From contig JAJQRA010000030.1 in the NCBI GenBank assembly GCA_046533095.1, forward strand, positions 124,001 to 188,000: DNA of 64,000 nucleotides, given 5' to 3'. The notes beneath the pieces are model-generated. The model was not told where the DNA came from. It did not search any database and worked only from the letters and a program-made list of their open reading frames with translations. Shown here in pieces: positions 1 through 8,080 of this stretch (within the stretch, counting starts at the first letter, position 1; every line of letters starts with the position of its first letter). The stretch comes from ZAX-1 sp046533095. Lineage in GTDB: Bacteria; Bacillota; Clostridia; Lachnospirales; Lachnospiraceae. The position numbers were made by a program, and so were the translations under genes.

Positions 1-66
1 TCGTAGGGCATCACAGTCGCTAAGCTTAAATAAAAGAAACACCACAGCCAAAGGAGGAAATTTAAA

Positions 67-264
67 ATGCCAAAAATGAAAACAAACAGATCGGCCGCGA
101 AACGTTTTAAACTAACGGGAACCGGGAAATTAAGAAGAAATAAAGCTTATAAGCAACATATTTTAACGAAAAAATCCCCAAAAAGGAAGAGAAACCTAAG
201 AAAATCAACAATAACAGATGCATCGAATGTTAAAAATATGAGGAAGATTTTACCATACCTATAA
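67..264 (+). CDS. rpmI: 50S ribosomal protein L35
   Basis: L35 is a small basic protein of the large ribosomal subunit. The 65-residue product has the family's usual length, opens with the typical MPKMKTNRSAAKRF signature and is rich in Lys and Arg. The start is supported by AAGGAGG at 51-57, nine bases before the ATG. It lies 26 bp upstream of rplT, the standard bacterial order (infC-rpmI-rplT). infC would be expected to the left, but the 66 bases visible there do not show a recognisable gene end. The assignment is secure. Confidence 0.98.
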   Translation: MPKMKTNRSAAKRFKLTGTGKLRRNKAYKQHILTKKSPKRKRNLRKSTITDASNVKNMRKILPYL

Positions 265-290
265 AAATCGGCTAAGGAGGACACGAAGTC

Positions 291-647
291 ATGGCAAGAG
301 TAAAAGGCGGAATGAGCGCTAGAAAAAAGCATAATAGAGTATTAAAATTAGCGAAAGGCTACAGAGGTGCAAGGTCAAAACAATATAGAATCGCAAAACA
401 GTCGGTAATGAGAGCCTTAGCAAGTGCCTATTCGGGTAGAAAAGAAAGAAAAAGGCAGTTTCGGGCCTTATGGATTGCAAGAATCAATGCAGCGGCAAGA
501 ATCAATGGAATTTCATACAGCCAGTTTATGTATGGGTTAAAGCTTGCCGGTGTAGAAGTAAATCGAAAAATGCTTGCTGATATGGCAGTCAATGATGCAC
601 AAGGATTTCAAACATTAGCAGAACTAGCCAAGAGCAAAGTTGCTTAA
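291..647 (+). CDS. rplT: 50S ribosomal protein L20
   Basis: L20 binds 23S rRNA early in large-subunit assembly and in many bacteria also represses its own operon. The product is 118 residues, the normal length, with the basic N-terminus (MARVKGGMSARKKHNRVLK), the YRGARSKQYRIAKQSVMRA segment and a globular C-terminal half, all typical of the family. A ribosome-binding site (AAGGAGG) precedes the ATG. It forms an operon with rpmI, 26 bp apart. No L20-binding leader can be judged because the region upstream of rpmI is outside the window. Confidence 0.98.
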   Translation: MARVKGGMSARKKHNRVLKLAKGYRGARSKQYRIAKQSVMRALASAYSGRKERKRQFRALWIARINAAARINGISYSQFMYGLKLAGVEVNRKMLADMAVNDAQGFQTLAELAKSKVA

Positions 648-699
648 TCTAATATCAAAAACACGTAGAAGAGAAGAGTAGAATGTGAAACGTACCAGA

Positions 700-1074
700 G
701 AAGGATGCCAATGGGATTTTGCATGATAAGGAACAGTAAAGAAATAAACTAGACAAGATGATGGAGCCGTTTTTTCGTCAGGCAAGGCATCCAAATGAGG
801 CGTAGCCTAAGCTACGGCGAGTGAGGATAACGCAACATGATAGGGAAACTACAAGCCAGATGTTTAGTTTATTGATAAACTGCTCCTAAGCGGCTCAAGA
901 GGTGGAAGCATCTTTACCGGAAACATTTGAAAACTACCTCCAAGTGGTCCTAATCCGATCCGGCGATACCGTTATCATCATTGAGTGGCTTTGCAATTGC
1001 AAGGCAAACTGGGTGGAACCGCGTAGCTTACGTCCCTTATATTGTGATATGCAATATAGGGGGCTTTTTGTTTT
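700..1074 (+). promoter_or_regulatory. T-box leader of thrS
   Basis: The long gap between rplT and thrS holds a T-box riboswitch leader, which senses uncharged tRNA (here presumably tRNA-Thr) and lets transcription pass the terminator. The diagnostic T-box sequence GGGTGGAACCGCG is at 1011-1023, directly followed by a terminator. Further upstream, GAACAGTAAAGAAATAAAC (731-749) resembles the AGTA region of a T-box stem I. A perfect hairpin is at 801-816 (CGTAGC, 4-base loop, GCTACG), and an 11-bp stem with one wobble pairs 745-755 with 861-871. I could not place the threonine specifier codon with confidence, and the 5' boundary is approximate. Confidence 0.88.
1033..1074 (+). terminator. Terminator of the thrS T-box leader
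   Basis: The stem pairs TCCCTTATATTG with CAATATAGGGG (one bulged base) and is followed by a T-rich run ending at 1074. It lies 10 bases after the T-box motif, so antiterminator and terminator can compete. This is the expected arrangement for tRNA-controlled attenuation. Confidence 0.85.
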
Positions 1075-1094
1075 AATTAAAAGGAGATTTAATT

Positions 1095-3056
1095 ATGAAA
1101 ATTACATTAAAAGATGGTAGTATCAAAGAATATGATGCTCCAAAATCAGTAATTGAAATTGCCGCTGATATAAGTGATGGCTTGGCGCGGGTTGCCTGTG
1201 CCGGTGAAATCGACAATAAGGTCGTTGATTTACGTACGGTGGTTGATACAGACTGCAATTTAAACATCGTAACAGCAAACGACAAGGCGGGGCTGGCCGC
1301 ACTGCGCCACACGACCTCCCATGTAATGGCGGAAGCAGTGAAACGGTTGTACCCCCAGGCAAAATTGGCAATCGGGCCATCAATTGATACTGGATTTTAC
1401 TATGATTTTGAATGCGAACCGTTTTCTAGGGCAGACTTAGATGCCATCGAAAAGGAAATGAAGAAAATCATAAAAGAGGGTGCAAAACTAGAAAAATTTA
1501 CATTAAGCCGCAAGGAGGCAATCCAGTTGATGCAAGAGCGTGAGGAACCCTATAAAGTGGAATTAATTCAGGATTTGCCGCAAGACGCTATTCTTTCTTT
1601 TTATAGCCAAGGTGCATTTGTCGATTTATGTGCGGGGCCTCATTTAATGACTACGAAAAATATAAAGGCGTTTAAATTAATATCCTCGTCCGGTGCATAT
1701 TGGAGGGGCAGCGAAAAAAATAAAATGCTCACACGCATTTATGGGACGGCATTTGCAAAAAAAGATGAATTAAACGATTATCTCGTATATTTAGAAGAAA
1801 TCAAAAAACGCGACCACAATAAATTAGGGCGTGAGATGGATTTGTTTACAACCGTCGATGTCATAGGACAAGGATTGCCGCTTTTCCTGCCCAAAGGAAC
1901 GAAGATGATTCAGACGCTGCAGCGGTGGATTGAAGATGAGGAAGAAAAGCGTGGCTATGTCAGAACGAAAACGCCGATGATGGCAAAAAAAGAACTATAT
2001 GTTATTTCCGACCATTGGAATCATTACAAAGAGGGAATGTTTGTCCTTGGCGATGAAGAAAAGGAAGAGGAAGAAGTATTTGCATTGCGCCCTATGACGT
2101 GCCCATTCCAGTATTATGTTTATAAACAGAGTCAAAAATCCTACCGTGACCTGCCTCTTCGCTATGGGGAAACCTCCACCATTTTTCGAAAGGAAGAGTC
2201 CGGTGAAATGCATGGATTAACCCGTGTACGGCAATTTACGATTTCTGAGGGGCATCTAATCGTGCGCCCGGATCAGATTGAAAAAGAGTTTAAAGACTGT
2301 GTAGACTTGGCAAAATACTGCCTTAAAACGTTAGGGCTTTTCGAGGACATAACCTTTCGAATGTCCAAATGGGATCCCCAAAATAAAGAAAAGTATTTGG
2401 GGACAGAAGAAATGTGGAACCAAGTACAGGATATGATGCTTCATATTCTAAATGAAATTGGACTTGACTTTACGCAAGAAGAGGGAGAAGCGGCATTCTA
2501 CGGCCCGAAATTAGATATACAGGCAAAAAATGTATATGGCAAGGAAGATACTATGATAACCATTCAGATTGACATGTTTCTGGCAGAACGTTTTGACATG
2601 ACGTTTATCGATAAAAATGGCGAGAAGGTGCGGCCCTATATTATTCATCGGACGAGTATTGGGTGCTATGAGCGGACATTGGCATGGCTGATTGAAAAAT
2701 ATGCAGGTGCCTTTCCAACGTGGCTCTGTCCAGAACAGGTACGGGTACTTCCGATATCAGAAAAATACAACGATTACGCAACGAACGTATGCGAGCAGAT
2801 GAAAGAAAATGGAATTCTTGCAACGGTTGACCTGCGTTCTGAAAAAATCGGCTATAAAATCAGACAAAGCCGCTTGGATAAACTGCCTTATATGGTTGTC
2901 GTTGGCCAAAAAGAAGAAGAAGAACAAACGATCTCCGTTCGGAGCCGTTTCAAAGGGGAGGAAGGCCAGCAGAGCCTAGAAACCTTTATTGATGTGATCA
3001 GTAAAGAAATACGCACAAAAGAAATACGCAAAATCGAGGTAGAAAACGAAAATTAG
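1095..3056 (+). CDS. thrS: Threonyl-tRNA synthetase
   Basis: It charges tRNA-Thr with threonine. Domains in order: TGS (about 1-62); editing domain with HTTSH (His72, His76) and CAGPH (Cys179, His183); class II catalytic core (about 245-540); C-terminal anticodon-binding domain. The three expected zinc ligands are visible: Cys336 (MTCPF), His387 (EGHLI) and His518 (YIIHRTS). At 653 residues the length is normal. The core is divergent: MTCPFQYYVYK stands where MNCPGH is usual, and RQFTISEGH where RGFTQDDAH is usual. So this belongs to a variant ThrS lineage, with editing residues intact. AAGGAG lies just before the ATG. Expression is controlled by the T-box leader upstream. Confidence 0.96.
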   Translation: MKITLKDGSIKEYDAPKSVIEIAADISDGLARVACAGEIDNKVVDLRTVVDTDCNLNIVTANDKAGLAALRHTTSHVMAEAVKRLYPQAKLAIGPSIDTGFYYDFECEPFSRADLDAIEKEMKKIIKEGAKLEKFTLSRKEAIQLMQEREEPYKVELIQDLPQDAILSFYSQGAFVDLCAGPHLMTTKNIKAFKLISSSGAYWRGSEKNKMLTRIYGTAFAKKDELNDYLVYLEEIKKRDHNKLGREMDLFTTVDVIGQGLPLFLPKGTKMIQTLQRWIEDEEEKRGYVRTKTPMMAKKELYVISDHWNHYKEGMFVLGDEEKEEEEVFALRPMTCPFQYYVYKQSQKSYRDLPLRYGETSTIFRKEESGEMHGLTRVRQFTISEGHLIVRPDQIEKEFKDCVDLAKYCLKTLGLFEDITFRMSKWDPQNKEKYLGTEEMWNQVQDMMLHILNEIGLDFTQEEGEAAFYGPKLDIQAKNVYGKEDTMITIQIDMFLAERFDMTFIDKNGEKVRPYIIHRTSIGCYERTLAWLIEKYAGAFPTWLCPEQVRVLPISEKYNDYATNVCEQMKENGILATVDLRSEKIGYKIRQSRLDKLPYMVVVGQKEEEEQTISVRSRFKGEEGQQSLETFIDVISKEIRTKEIRKIEVENEN

Positions 3057-3150
3057 AGGTGCGATATAGAGGTAGAATTTGATTATAAAATTACGAAGGA
3101 ATTGTCCCTTAGATGAATTATGGATGTATGCAATTTAAGAATGGAGAAAT

Positions 3151-3252
3151 ATGGCGTTGAAGACTGGAAAACCAATGGAAAGTAGGACTACCCAAACTAC
3201 CCAATCGACTACCCAATTAAAAAATATAATATTTTATCTAGGCAAGCGCTAA
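3151..3252 (+). pseudogene. Relict ORF with TTQ repeats
   Basis: A 33-codon frame with a weak ribosome-binding site (GGAG) contains three TTQ units (TTQTTQSTTQ) and ends shortly before the AlbA_2 gene. Short TTQ or KTTQ repeats are known from the linker before the C-terminal winged helix of AlbA_2/ATP-binding proteins. It may therefore be the remains of a second copy of the neighbouring gene. This is inference from composition and position only. Confidence 0.35.
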
Positions 3253-3292
3253 ATAGTACAGAATAATGTTTAAATCAACTGGAGGTGAAGCA

Positions 3293-4813
3293 ATGACCGT
3301 CGAAGAGGTATTAGCATTTGAGGAAATGCAGGTATTTGACCGAAAGAGTATCAATATAGAGCCAAAAACCTTGGCAATATCAATTGTTGCATTTGCAAAT
3401 GCTGATGGAGGAACAATTGCAATCGGAATTTCAGATAAGAAACGACGGATAGAAGGCATAGATTTTGAAACTAAAAAAATAAATGAGCTTCTAAGAGTTC
3501 CATTTGATTTTTGCAATCCGACAATTAAGGTTACGATAGAAAAGGTACCATGTATTGATTCTGAGGGAAGAGAAAATCATGTATTGTTGATGCAGATTGA
3601 TCCAAGCCCGCAGGTGCATGCCAATCAGGCTGATGAAGTGTTCTTAAGAGTTGGAGACAAATCAAAATTACAAACATTTGAAGAGAGATTACAGCTTAAT
3701 TACGACAAAGGTGAACGCTATTTCGAAGATAAGGCAGTTCCTGATGCAACGTTGGAAGATATTGATATGGATTTTGTCAAAGAGGATATTGATAAAATCA
3801 GATATAGAAAAACTCCATTGGAATATTTAAAACAAAACAAAGGATTTATGAAAGAAAAAGACGGTAATATTCAGATTAGCACAGCAGCAATATTGTTGTT
3901 TGGCAACAATCCTCAAAACTTCTTCCCTCGTGCAAGAATACGATTTATAAGATATGAAGGCAACGAAGAAAGATTTGGAACAGAAATGAATGTAATTAAG
4001 GATGTTATATTTGAAGGAACGCTTCTTAAGATGATAAATGATGCTATCGCCTATTTGGATACACAGATAAAAGAAAAGACGTATCTGGGAAAAGATGCTA
4101 TCTTCGTAACAGAAGAAGAGTATCCAAAGTTTGCACGTCAAGAGTTGGTGGTAAATGCAGTTACTCATCGCGCGTATAGCATTAGCGGCACGGATATTCA
4201 GATAAAGATGTTTGATGATCGTATTGTAGTTGAGAGTCCTGGAAAATTACCTGGATTAGTGAAAGCGGAAAATATCCGTTATACACACTTTTCAAGAAAT
4301 CCTAAGATTGCAGAATTTTTGAAAGCCTATAATTTTGTAAAGGAATATGGAGAAGGCGTTAATCGTATGTGCAAAGAACTGGAAGCTGCTGGTTTAAAAG
4401 ATCCTGCATATTATACGAATGCATTTATGCTACAGGCGGCTATTTATAATACCAATACTGAAAAAAATGTGGTTAAACAAGTTGCTGATTCACTTGAAAA
4501 GTCGGCGATTGCAGTGAATAAGTCAGCAGTTGATGAAGAAAAGTCGGCGTTTGCTTCTCAAAAGTCGGCGATTGATGAATTAAAGTCGGCGTTTGATAAG
4601 ACAAATTATAATGAACAAACAAAAGATAATATTATCCAGGTGTACAATGAAATAGAGAGTAGTCAGGTCTTTGGAACTGGAGAGATTGAAGATATACTTG
4701 GCTGTTCAGCTTCAACGGCAAGAGCAGTTATGGCTAAACTGCGTGAGATGGAAGTTGTTGTAAGTGTGAAAGGCAAGGGAAAAGGTAAGTATATGTTTCT
4801 GCATGGGAAATAG
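3293..4813 (+). CDS. AlbA_2 (Schlafen-like) ATP-binding protein
   Basis: The protein is 506 residues. It has an N-terminal AlbA_2/divergent AAA-4 domain (about 10-120, with FANADGGTIAIGI), an HATPase_c_4 region around VVNAVTHRAYSI and a C-terminal winged helix (about 440-506, with EDILGCSASTARAVMAKL). Between them (about 402-436) lie five KSA units with a mostly seven-residue period, a probable flexible or coiled linker. Members are usually annotated as putative transcriptional regulators or ATP-binding proteins, and the substrate is unknown. The start at 3293 is chosen because GGAGGT (3281-3286) precedes it; an in-frame ATG at 3266 lacks such a site. It stands alone between repeat-rich spacers, which fits an accessory gene. 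Confidence 0.85.
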   Translation: MTVEEVLAFEEMQVFDRKSINIEPKTLAISIVAFANADGGTIAIGISDKKRRIEGIDFETKKINELLRVPFDFCNPTIKVTIEKVPCIDSEGRENHVLLMQIDPSPQVHANQADEVFLRVGDKSKLQTFEERLQLNYDKGERYFEDKAVPDATLEDIDMDFVKEDIDKIRYRKTPLEYLKQNKGFMKEKDGNIQISTAAILLFGNNPQNFFPRARIRFIRYEGNEERFGTEMNVIKDVIFEGTLLKMINDAIAYLDTQIKEKTYLGKDAIFVTEEEYPKFARQELVVNAVTHRAYSISGTDIQIKMFDDRIVVESPGKLPGLVKAENIRYTHFSRNPKIAEFLKAYNFVKEYGEGVNRMCKELEAAGLKDPAYYTNAFMLQAAIYNTNTEKNVVKQVADSLEKSAIAVNKSAVDEEKSAFASQKSAIDELKSAFDKTNYNEQTKDNIIQVYNEIESSQVFGTGEIEDILGCSASTARAVMAKLREMEVVVSVKGKGKGKYMFLHGK

Positions 4814-5285
4814 CAAGCAAGGCAAGCTGTCAAATTGAGAAAAATTGGAGGTGCTGCAATGGCAGATGAAAACAAACTTGATTTTAGATAAACTTGATTT
4901 TGAAGCATTGGAAACTTATTGAAAGGGTGAAAAGGATACAACTTGTAAACCAATTCAATAAGATACTATTTTAATTCAAATGGCTCTATTTTGGCTCTAA
5001 AATTTATCAAAGCCACAAACACTATAAGCCCAAATAGTGAATAGGGATAATGGAATGAGCACAATAGCCCTTAAACAACCTAGTTTACGTTATCCGTCGA
5101 GGAGATGGAATTGAGGCAAGAGAAGATATCTCATGAAGATTAAAAACAAATTTAATTTTTCAAATGAATTTCATAGAAGATATTTATCGTAGAAAACGTA
5201 TAATATTTTTTAAGAAGTCAATACTATATGAGAAATTAAATTCCGGATGCGAAAAGTCCGGATAAATCGAAAGGAGATATATCAT
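4814..5285. other. Gene-free spacer with a short relict ORF
   Basis: No full gene is visible. A ten-codon frame at 4859-4891 (MADENKLDFR) has a good ribosome-binding site (GGAGGT) but stops at once, and the next bases repeat AAACTTGATTTT. It looks like the broken start of a lost gene. A TATAAT-like hexamer is at 5199-5204, and a small inverted repeat (TCCGGA, loop, TCCGGA) lies just before the DUF1540 gene. Confidence 0.4.
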
Positions 5286-5600
5286 ATGACCCAATTAAAC
5301 TGTTCCGTTGACCACTGTATGTACAACAAAGAAAAAAGCTGCTGTAAAGGTGACATTATGATTGAAGGAAAGGACGCAATGGAAAAAAGATCCACTTGTT
5401 GCGGAAGCTTCCGTGAAAGGACGGGCAATTCTTTGAGCAATTCCATGGCAACCCCCAGTAAAAACATTGAGGTAGACTGTGAGGCGGAAAAATGTGTGTA
5501 TAACCATGCGAACAAATGCGATGCTGATCAGATTGGAATTTCTGGTGGAAATGCCTGTCATTGCGAAGAAACAGAATGTGCAAGTTTTCAGCCCGAATAA
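5286..5600 (+). CDS. DUF1540 cysteine-rich protein
   Basis: This 104-residue protein has two copies of the DUF1540 pattern: LNCSVDHCMYNKEKSCC near the N-terminus and VDCEAEKCVYNHANKC in the C-terminal half. Each is followed by further cysteines (STCCGSF, HCEETECASF). The spacing suggests metal binding, but the function of the family is unknown. DUF1540 proteins are common in spore-forming Firmicutes. The start at 5286 is preferred over an in-frame ATG at 5247 because AAAGGAG sits at the right distance before 5286. Confidence 0.85.
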   Translation: MTQLNCSVDHCMYNKEKSCCKGDIMIEGKDAMEKRSTCCGSFRERTGNSLSNSMATPSKNIEVDCEAEKCVYNHANKCDADQIGISGGNACHCEETECASFQPE

Positions 5601-5620
5601 TTTATAAAAACGCTCAAAAC

Positions 5621-5739
5621 AAAGGTGGAAATCAGGTAAACCGAGGTAGAAAATCAGGTAGAACGAGGTAAACCGAGGTAGAAAATCAGGTAGAACGAGG
5701 TAGAAATCAGGTAAACTGAGGTAGAAAATCAGGTAGAAA
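5621..5739. repeat. Degenerate tandem array of AGGTAGA/AGGTAAA units
   Basis: About a dozen short units built on CAGGTAGAA, CGAGGTAGA and CGAGGTAAA follow one another with irregular spacing of about 10-12 bases, between the DUF1540 gene and the next gene. It has no spacer-repeat organisation, so it is not CRISPR. An open frame across it on the minus strand is a product of the repeat and not a gene. Confidence 0.75.
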
Positions 5740-5945
5740 TAAGCAAAAACAGGGGAAATTGACAAAAGAAAATAAGTAGTAGGTAAAATTCCACAAATTA
5801 TTTTCCATAAATCCATATTAAATTCATCATTTGCCACTTGTATTTTAATTTTATTAGAAGTAGAATAGAAAGCGGTATAATAATGTGAGCTAAATATAGC
5901 AACTAAGATGAATTTTATCAAGATGAATTTACGATGGAGGCATGG

Positions 5946-6533
5946 ATGAGGAAAAAATCACATATTTCATTAGCGGTATATATTGTAGGAAGCTTAGAAG
6001 AGCAAGAACTAAAAAAGCATAAGAAAGCTTTTTACCTAGGCAGTATTTTACCGGACTGTAAGCCCTCTTTTTTGACAACGAAACATGAAATACAGGGGAC
6101 TTTTTCCAAAGTTTCGGCAGACATCAAAAGGTTAGCTGATGTAAACAACCAAGCTGAAATCAATATGCGTGCTTTTTGCAGGGATTTAGGGCAGGTGATC
6201 CATTACATTGCAGATTATTTTACCTTTCCTCACAACGCGCATTATACAGGAACTTTCAAAGACCATTGTGCCTATGAAGAAAAATTGAAAAAGAGCCTTC
6301 GAGAATATATCAAAAGTGGTGAAGCCGAGAAGAATAAAGAAATGGTCAGGAAACTAGAATCGCCTGATGCAATTTGTGATTTTATCCAACATGCCCATGC
6401 GTTATATATGGACTTAAAAACAAATGTGGAAGAGGATTGTAGGCTCATTGTTGCGTTATGCCACCAAGTAGTGGAAGCAGTGTTGAACCTAGTTCATATG
6501 CAGTCTTCAAAATTAGTACTTGCAGCAGTATAG
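5946..6533 (+). CDS. Zinc-dependent phospholipase C-like protein
   Basis: The product is 195 residues and resembles the zinc-dependent phospholipase C family (PF00882) as found in Lachnospiraceae. Matching features are the N-terminal KSHISLAVYI, HKKAFYLGSILPDCKPS and the central HYIADYFTFPHNAHY, which supply the His and Asp residues of a zinc site. No signal peptide is visible, so it may act inside the cell or on the inner face of the membrane; its real substrate is unknown. The start at 5946 follows GGAGG at 5937-5941. A strong terminator follows, so it is probably monocistronic. Confidence 0.75.
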   Translation: MRKKSHISLAVYIVGSLEEQELKKHKKAFYLGSILPDCKPSFLTTKHEIQGTFSKVSADIKRLADVNNQAEINMRAFCRDLGQVIHYIADYFTFPHNAHYTGTFKDHCAYEEKLKKSLREYIKSGEAEKNKEMVRKLESPDAICDFIQHAHALYMDLKTNVEEDCRLIVALCHQVVEAVLNLVHMQSSKLVLAAV

Positions 6534-6580
6534 GATGAAAAGCTGATTATGAAATTAGAAATCAATAAAAAATAAATAGA

Positions 6581-6636
6581 ACCACTATATTTTGCGAAAA
6601 AGAAAATGATTTTACAAAATATAGTGGTAATTTTTT
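6581..6636 (+). terminator. Rho-independent terminator after the phospholipase-like gene
   Basis: A perfect 14-bp inverted repeat, ACCACTATATTTTG (6581-6594) with CAAAATATAGTGGT (6615-6628), is followed by AATTTTTTA. Position and shape fit termination of the gene ending at 6533. Confidence 0.85.
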
Positions 6637-6710
6637 AGCCATTTTCCCGAATAAAGAAAAATTTTGTCAGAATTGGTCGAAATGTACTGCGAAAAAAGAG
6701 GACTTTTTGT

Positions 6711-6739
6711 TTGATTTTTACCCATATTAATAGTACAAT
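6711..6739 (+). promoter_or_regulatory. Probable SigA promoter
   Basis: TTGATT (6711-6716), a 17-base spacer and TACAAT (6734-6739) form a good vegetative promoter. Transcription would begin near 6746, about 300 bases before the Spo0E-like gene, implying a long leader or a separate small RNA. Confidence 0.6.
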
Positions 6740-7048
6740 AGATACAGAGGTTAGGAATATTAATTTTTCCAATCTACATAATTTTATGAAATACCTTTCT
6801 ATTAAAGGATTGCCAGATACTGGATGGTTAGGATTGCTAACCAGACAGATACTAGAATAGTGCGATGCTGGCCCCGCTTATACGAAGGAGAAAGAAGAAG
6901 TGTCAAGGCGAAGCGTTTCCCTATACTTGCTTGGGTATGGACTAGGCAGAGTATAGGGGGGACTTTGTACAGATTATATTGAAAAAGGGGCGACAAGACT
7001 ATTGGATAGGCGAAACAAATGGGACTAGGTTTTTGGAGGAGATGAAGA
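6740..7048 (+). other. Long structured leader or small RNA region
   Basis: No gene is visible in these 300 bases. They contain a 7-bp hairpin (TGGTTAG 6825-6831 with CTAACCA 6837-6843) flanked by direct repeats CAGATACT, and a second stem of 8 perfect pairs plus wobbles (CCCTATAC 6919-6926 with GTATAGGG 6951-6958). I do not recognise a known riboswitch or RNA class. It may be the 5' leader of the Spo0E-like gene or an independent RNA. Confidence 0.4.
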
Positions 7049-7234
7049 ATGAAAAACTTTAAGAAACTACAGGAAGAAATCGAATTGGCGAGAAAAAAAC
7101 TGGACGATGCCCTGGGGGGCGATGCAGACCAACGAACCTGTTATTTGTTAAGCGTAACATTGGATAAACTGATAGAAAGTTATATACAGCTTGATAAAGA
7201 AAGACAATTAGAATCATTTGCCCGTTGTCCATAG
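7049..7234 (+). CDS. Spo0E-like aspartyl-phosphate phosphatase
   Basis: This 61-residue, two-helix protein matches the Spo0E family (PF09388). LSVTLDKLIESYIQ corresponds to the family core SxxLDxLI that contacts response regulators. Members dephosphorylate Spo0A-P and so delay sporulation. The ribosome-binding site is GGAGGAG with good spacing to the ATG. It is a single-gene unit bounded by a promoter candidate upstream and a terminator downstream. Because the family is very short, identification rests on that one motif and the length. Confidence 0.8.
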   Translation: MKNFKKLQEEIELARKKLDDALGGDADQRTCYLLSVTLDKLIESYIQLDKERQLESFARCP

Positions 7235-7265
7235 AAGTAAAAATGAAACATCCAGAAAAATAAAA

Positions 7266-7310
7266 AATTATATTTGACCTGAAATATGGGTTCAAATATA
7301 ATTTTTTTTT
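7266..7310 (+). terminator. Rho-independent terminator after the Spo0E-like gene
   Basis: A 12-bp perfect stem (AATTATATTTGA 7266-7277 with TCAAATATAATT 7292-7303) runs into a T tract to 7310. This separates the Spo0E-like gene from the division cluster. Confidence 0.85.
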
Positions 7311-7403
7311 CTTTAAAATGTATGCTTGTGGCGATATACACGTGGCGATACGCCCGCGATGATATGTTCGGATAGGAATCTTTATTATTTGCACTTGCTT
7401 TTT

Positions 7404-7491
7404 TATAATTTCTAAGGTAAAATAAATAGGAAAGTGGTAAAAAGTGGTGTTTGATGGAGCAAAGTGGTGGATAAGTGGTGGATAATGTGGA
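7404..7491 (+). promoter_or_regulatory. Promoter and MraZ-box array of the division cluster
   Basis: A TATAAT hexamer lies at 7404-7409 with a weak -35 (TTTATT, 7381-7386) 17 bases upstream. Downstream come five AAAGTGG-like boxes: AAAGTGGT at 7431, 7441 and 7461, TAAGTGGT at 7472 and TAATGTGG at 7483. Their starts are 10, 20, 11 and 11 bases apart, about one helix turn each. MraZ is known to bind direct GTGG-core repeats upstream of its own operon. So this is most likely the autoregulatory site, placed in the transcribed leader. Confidence 0.75.
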
Positions 7492-7625
7492 AAACTTCAC
7501 CGTATGCGACTGTAAACGAAGGTTATTATTCATATTTTGCGGGATATAGAAGACGTACAAGTGGCCACTATTTGGTAAAACTACTTTGGCAGGCAGGAAT
7601 TTTTATGAAGTAGAAGGTGATTTTC

Positions 7626-8057
7626 ATGTTCATGGGAGAATATAACCACACAGTTGATGCAAAAGGCAGGTTGATCGTCCCCTCTAAATTCAGGGATTTA
7701 TTAGGTGATGAATTTGTTGTGACAAAAGGGCTGGATGGTTGCTTATTCGTATATCCCCGTGATGAATGGAAAACAATCGAAGAAAAATTTAGGAATGTAT
7801 CACAATTTTCCAAAGATGCCAGAAAATTTGCAAGGTTCTTTTTTGCGGGTGCGGCTTTTTGCGAAGTAGACAAGCAAGGAAGAATATTACTGCCGGCAGT
7901 CTTGCGAGACTTTGCCGAGATAGAAAAGGATGTCGTTTTAGCAGGGGTTTTAAACCACATTGAAATTTGGAGCAAGGATCGATGGTCTGGAACAAATGAG
8001 TATGATGATGTAGAAGAAATAGCGGAACATATGGCGGATTTAGGCATTTCAATTTAA
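7626..8057 (+). CDS. mraZ: Transcriptional regulator MraZ
   Basis: MraZ is a ring-forming DNA-binding protein of the SpoVT/AbrB fold that regulates the division and cell-wall cluster. The 143-residue product has two tandem MraZ domains. The first contains GEYNHTVDAKGRLIVPSKFR and the second CEVDKQGRILLPAVLRDFA, each with the conserved DxKGR/DxQGR turn. An ATG at 7626 with GAAGG upstream is chosen as start; the ATG at 7632 is an alternative. It is the first gene of the cluster, 23 bp before rsmH, and its probable binding sites lie in the leader. Confidence 0.95.
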   Translation: MFMGEYNHTVDAKGRLIVPSKFRDLLGDEFVVTKGLDGCLFVYPRDEWKTIEEKFRNVSQFSKDARKFARFFFAGAAFCEVDKQGRILLPAVLRDFAEIEKDVVLAGVLNHIEIWSKDRWSGTNEYDDVEEIAEHMADLGISI

Positions 8058-8080
8058 AAAGTTCAATGCGAGGAGCATAT

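Noticed and set aside
1..66. 3' end of infC
   Set aside because: Expected from gene order, but none of the frames in these 66 bases shows a recognisable IF3 C-terminus.
5621..5739. CRISPR-like short repeats
   Set aside because: Units are 10-12 bp, imperfect and adjacent, with no unique spacers of regular length, and no cas gene is in the window.
5295..5921. 208-codon minus-strand frame over the DUF1540 gene and repeat array
   Set aside because: Repeat-driven composition (FYLIFYL, LPDF units) and overlap with a supported gene; no ribosome-binding site.
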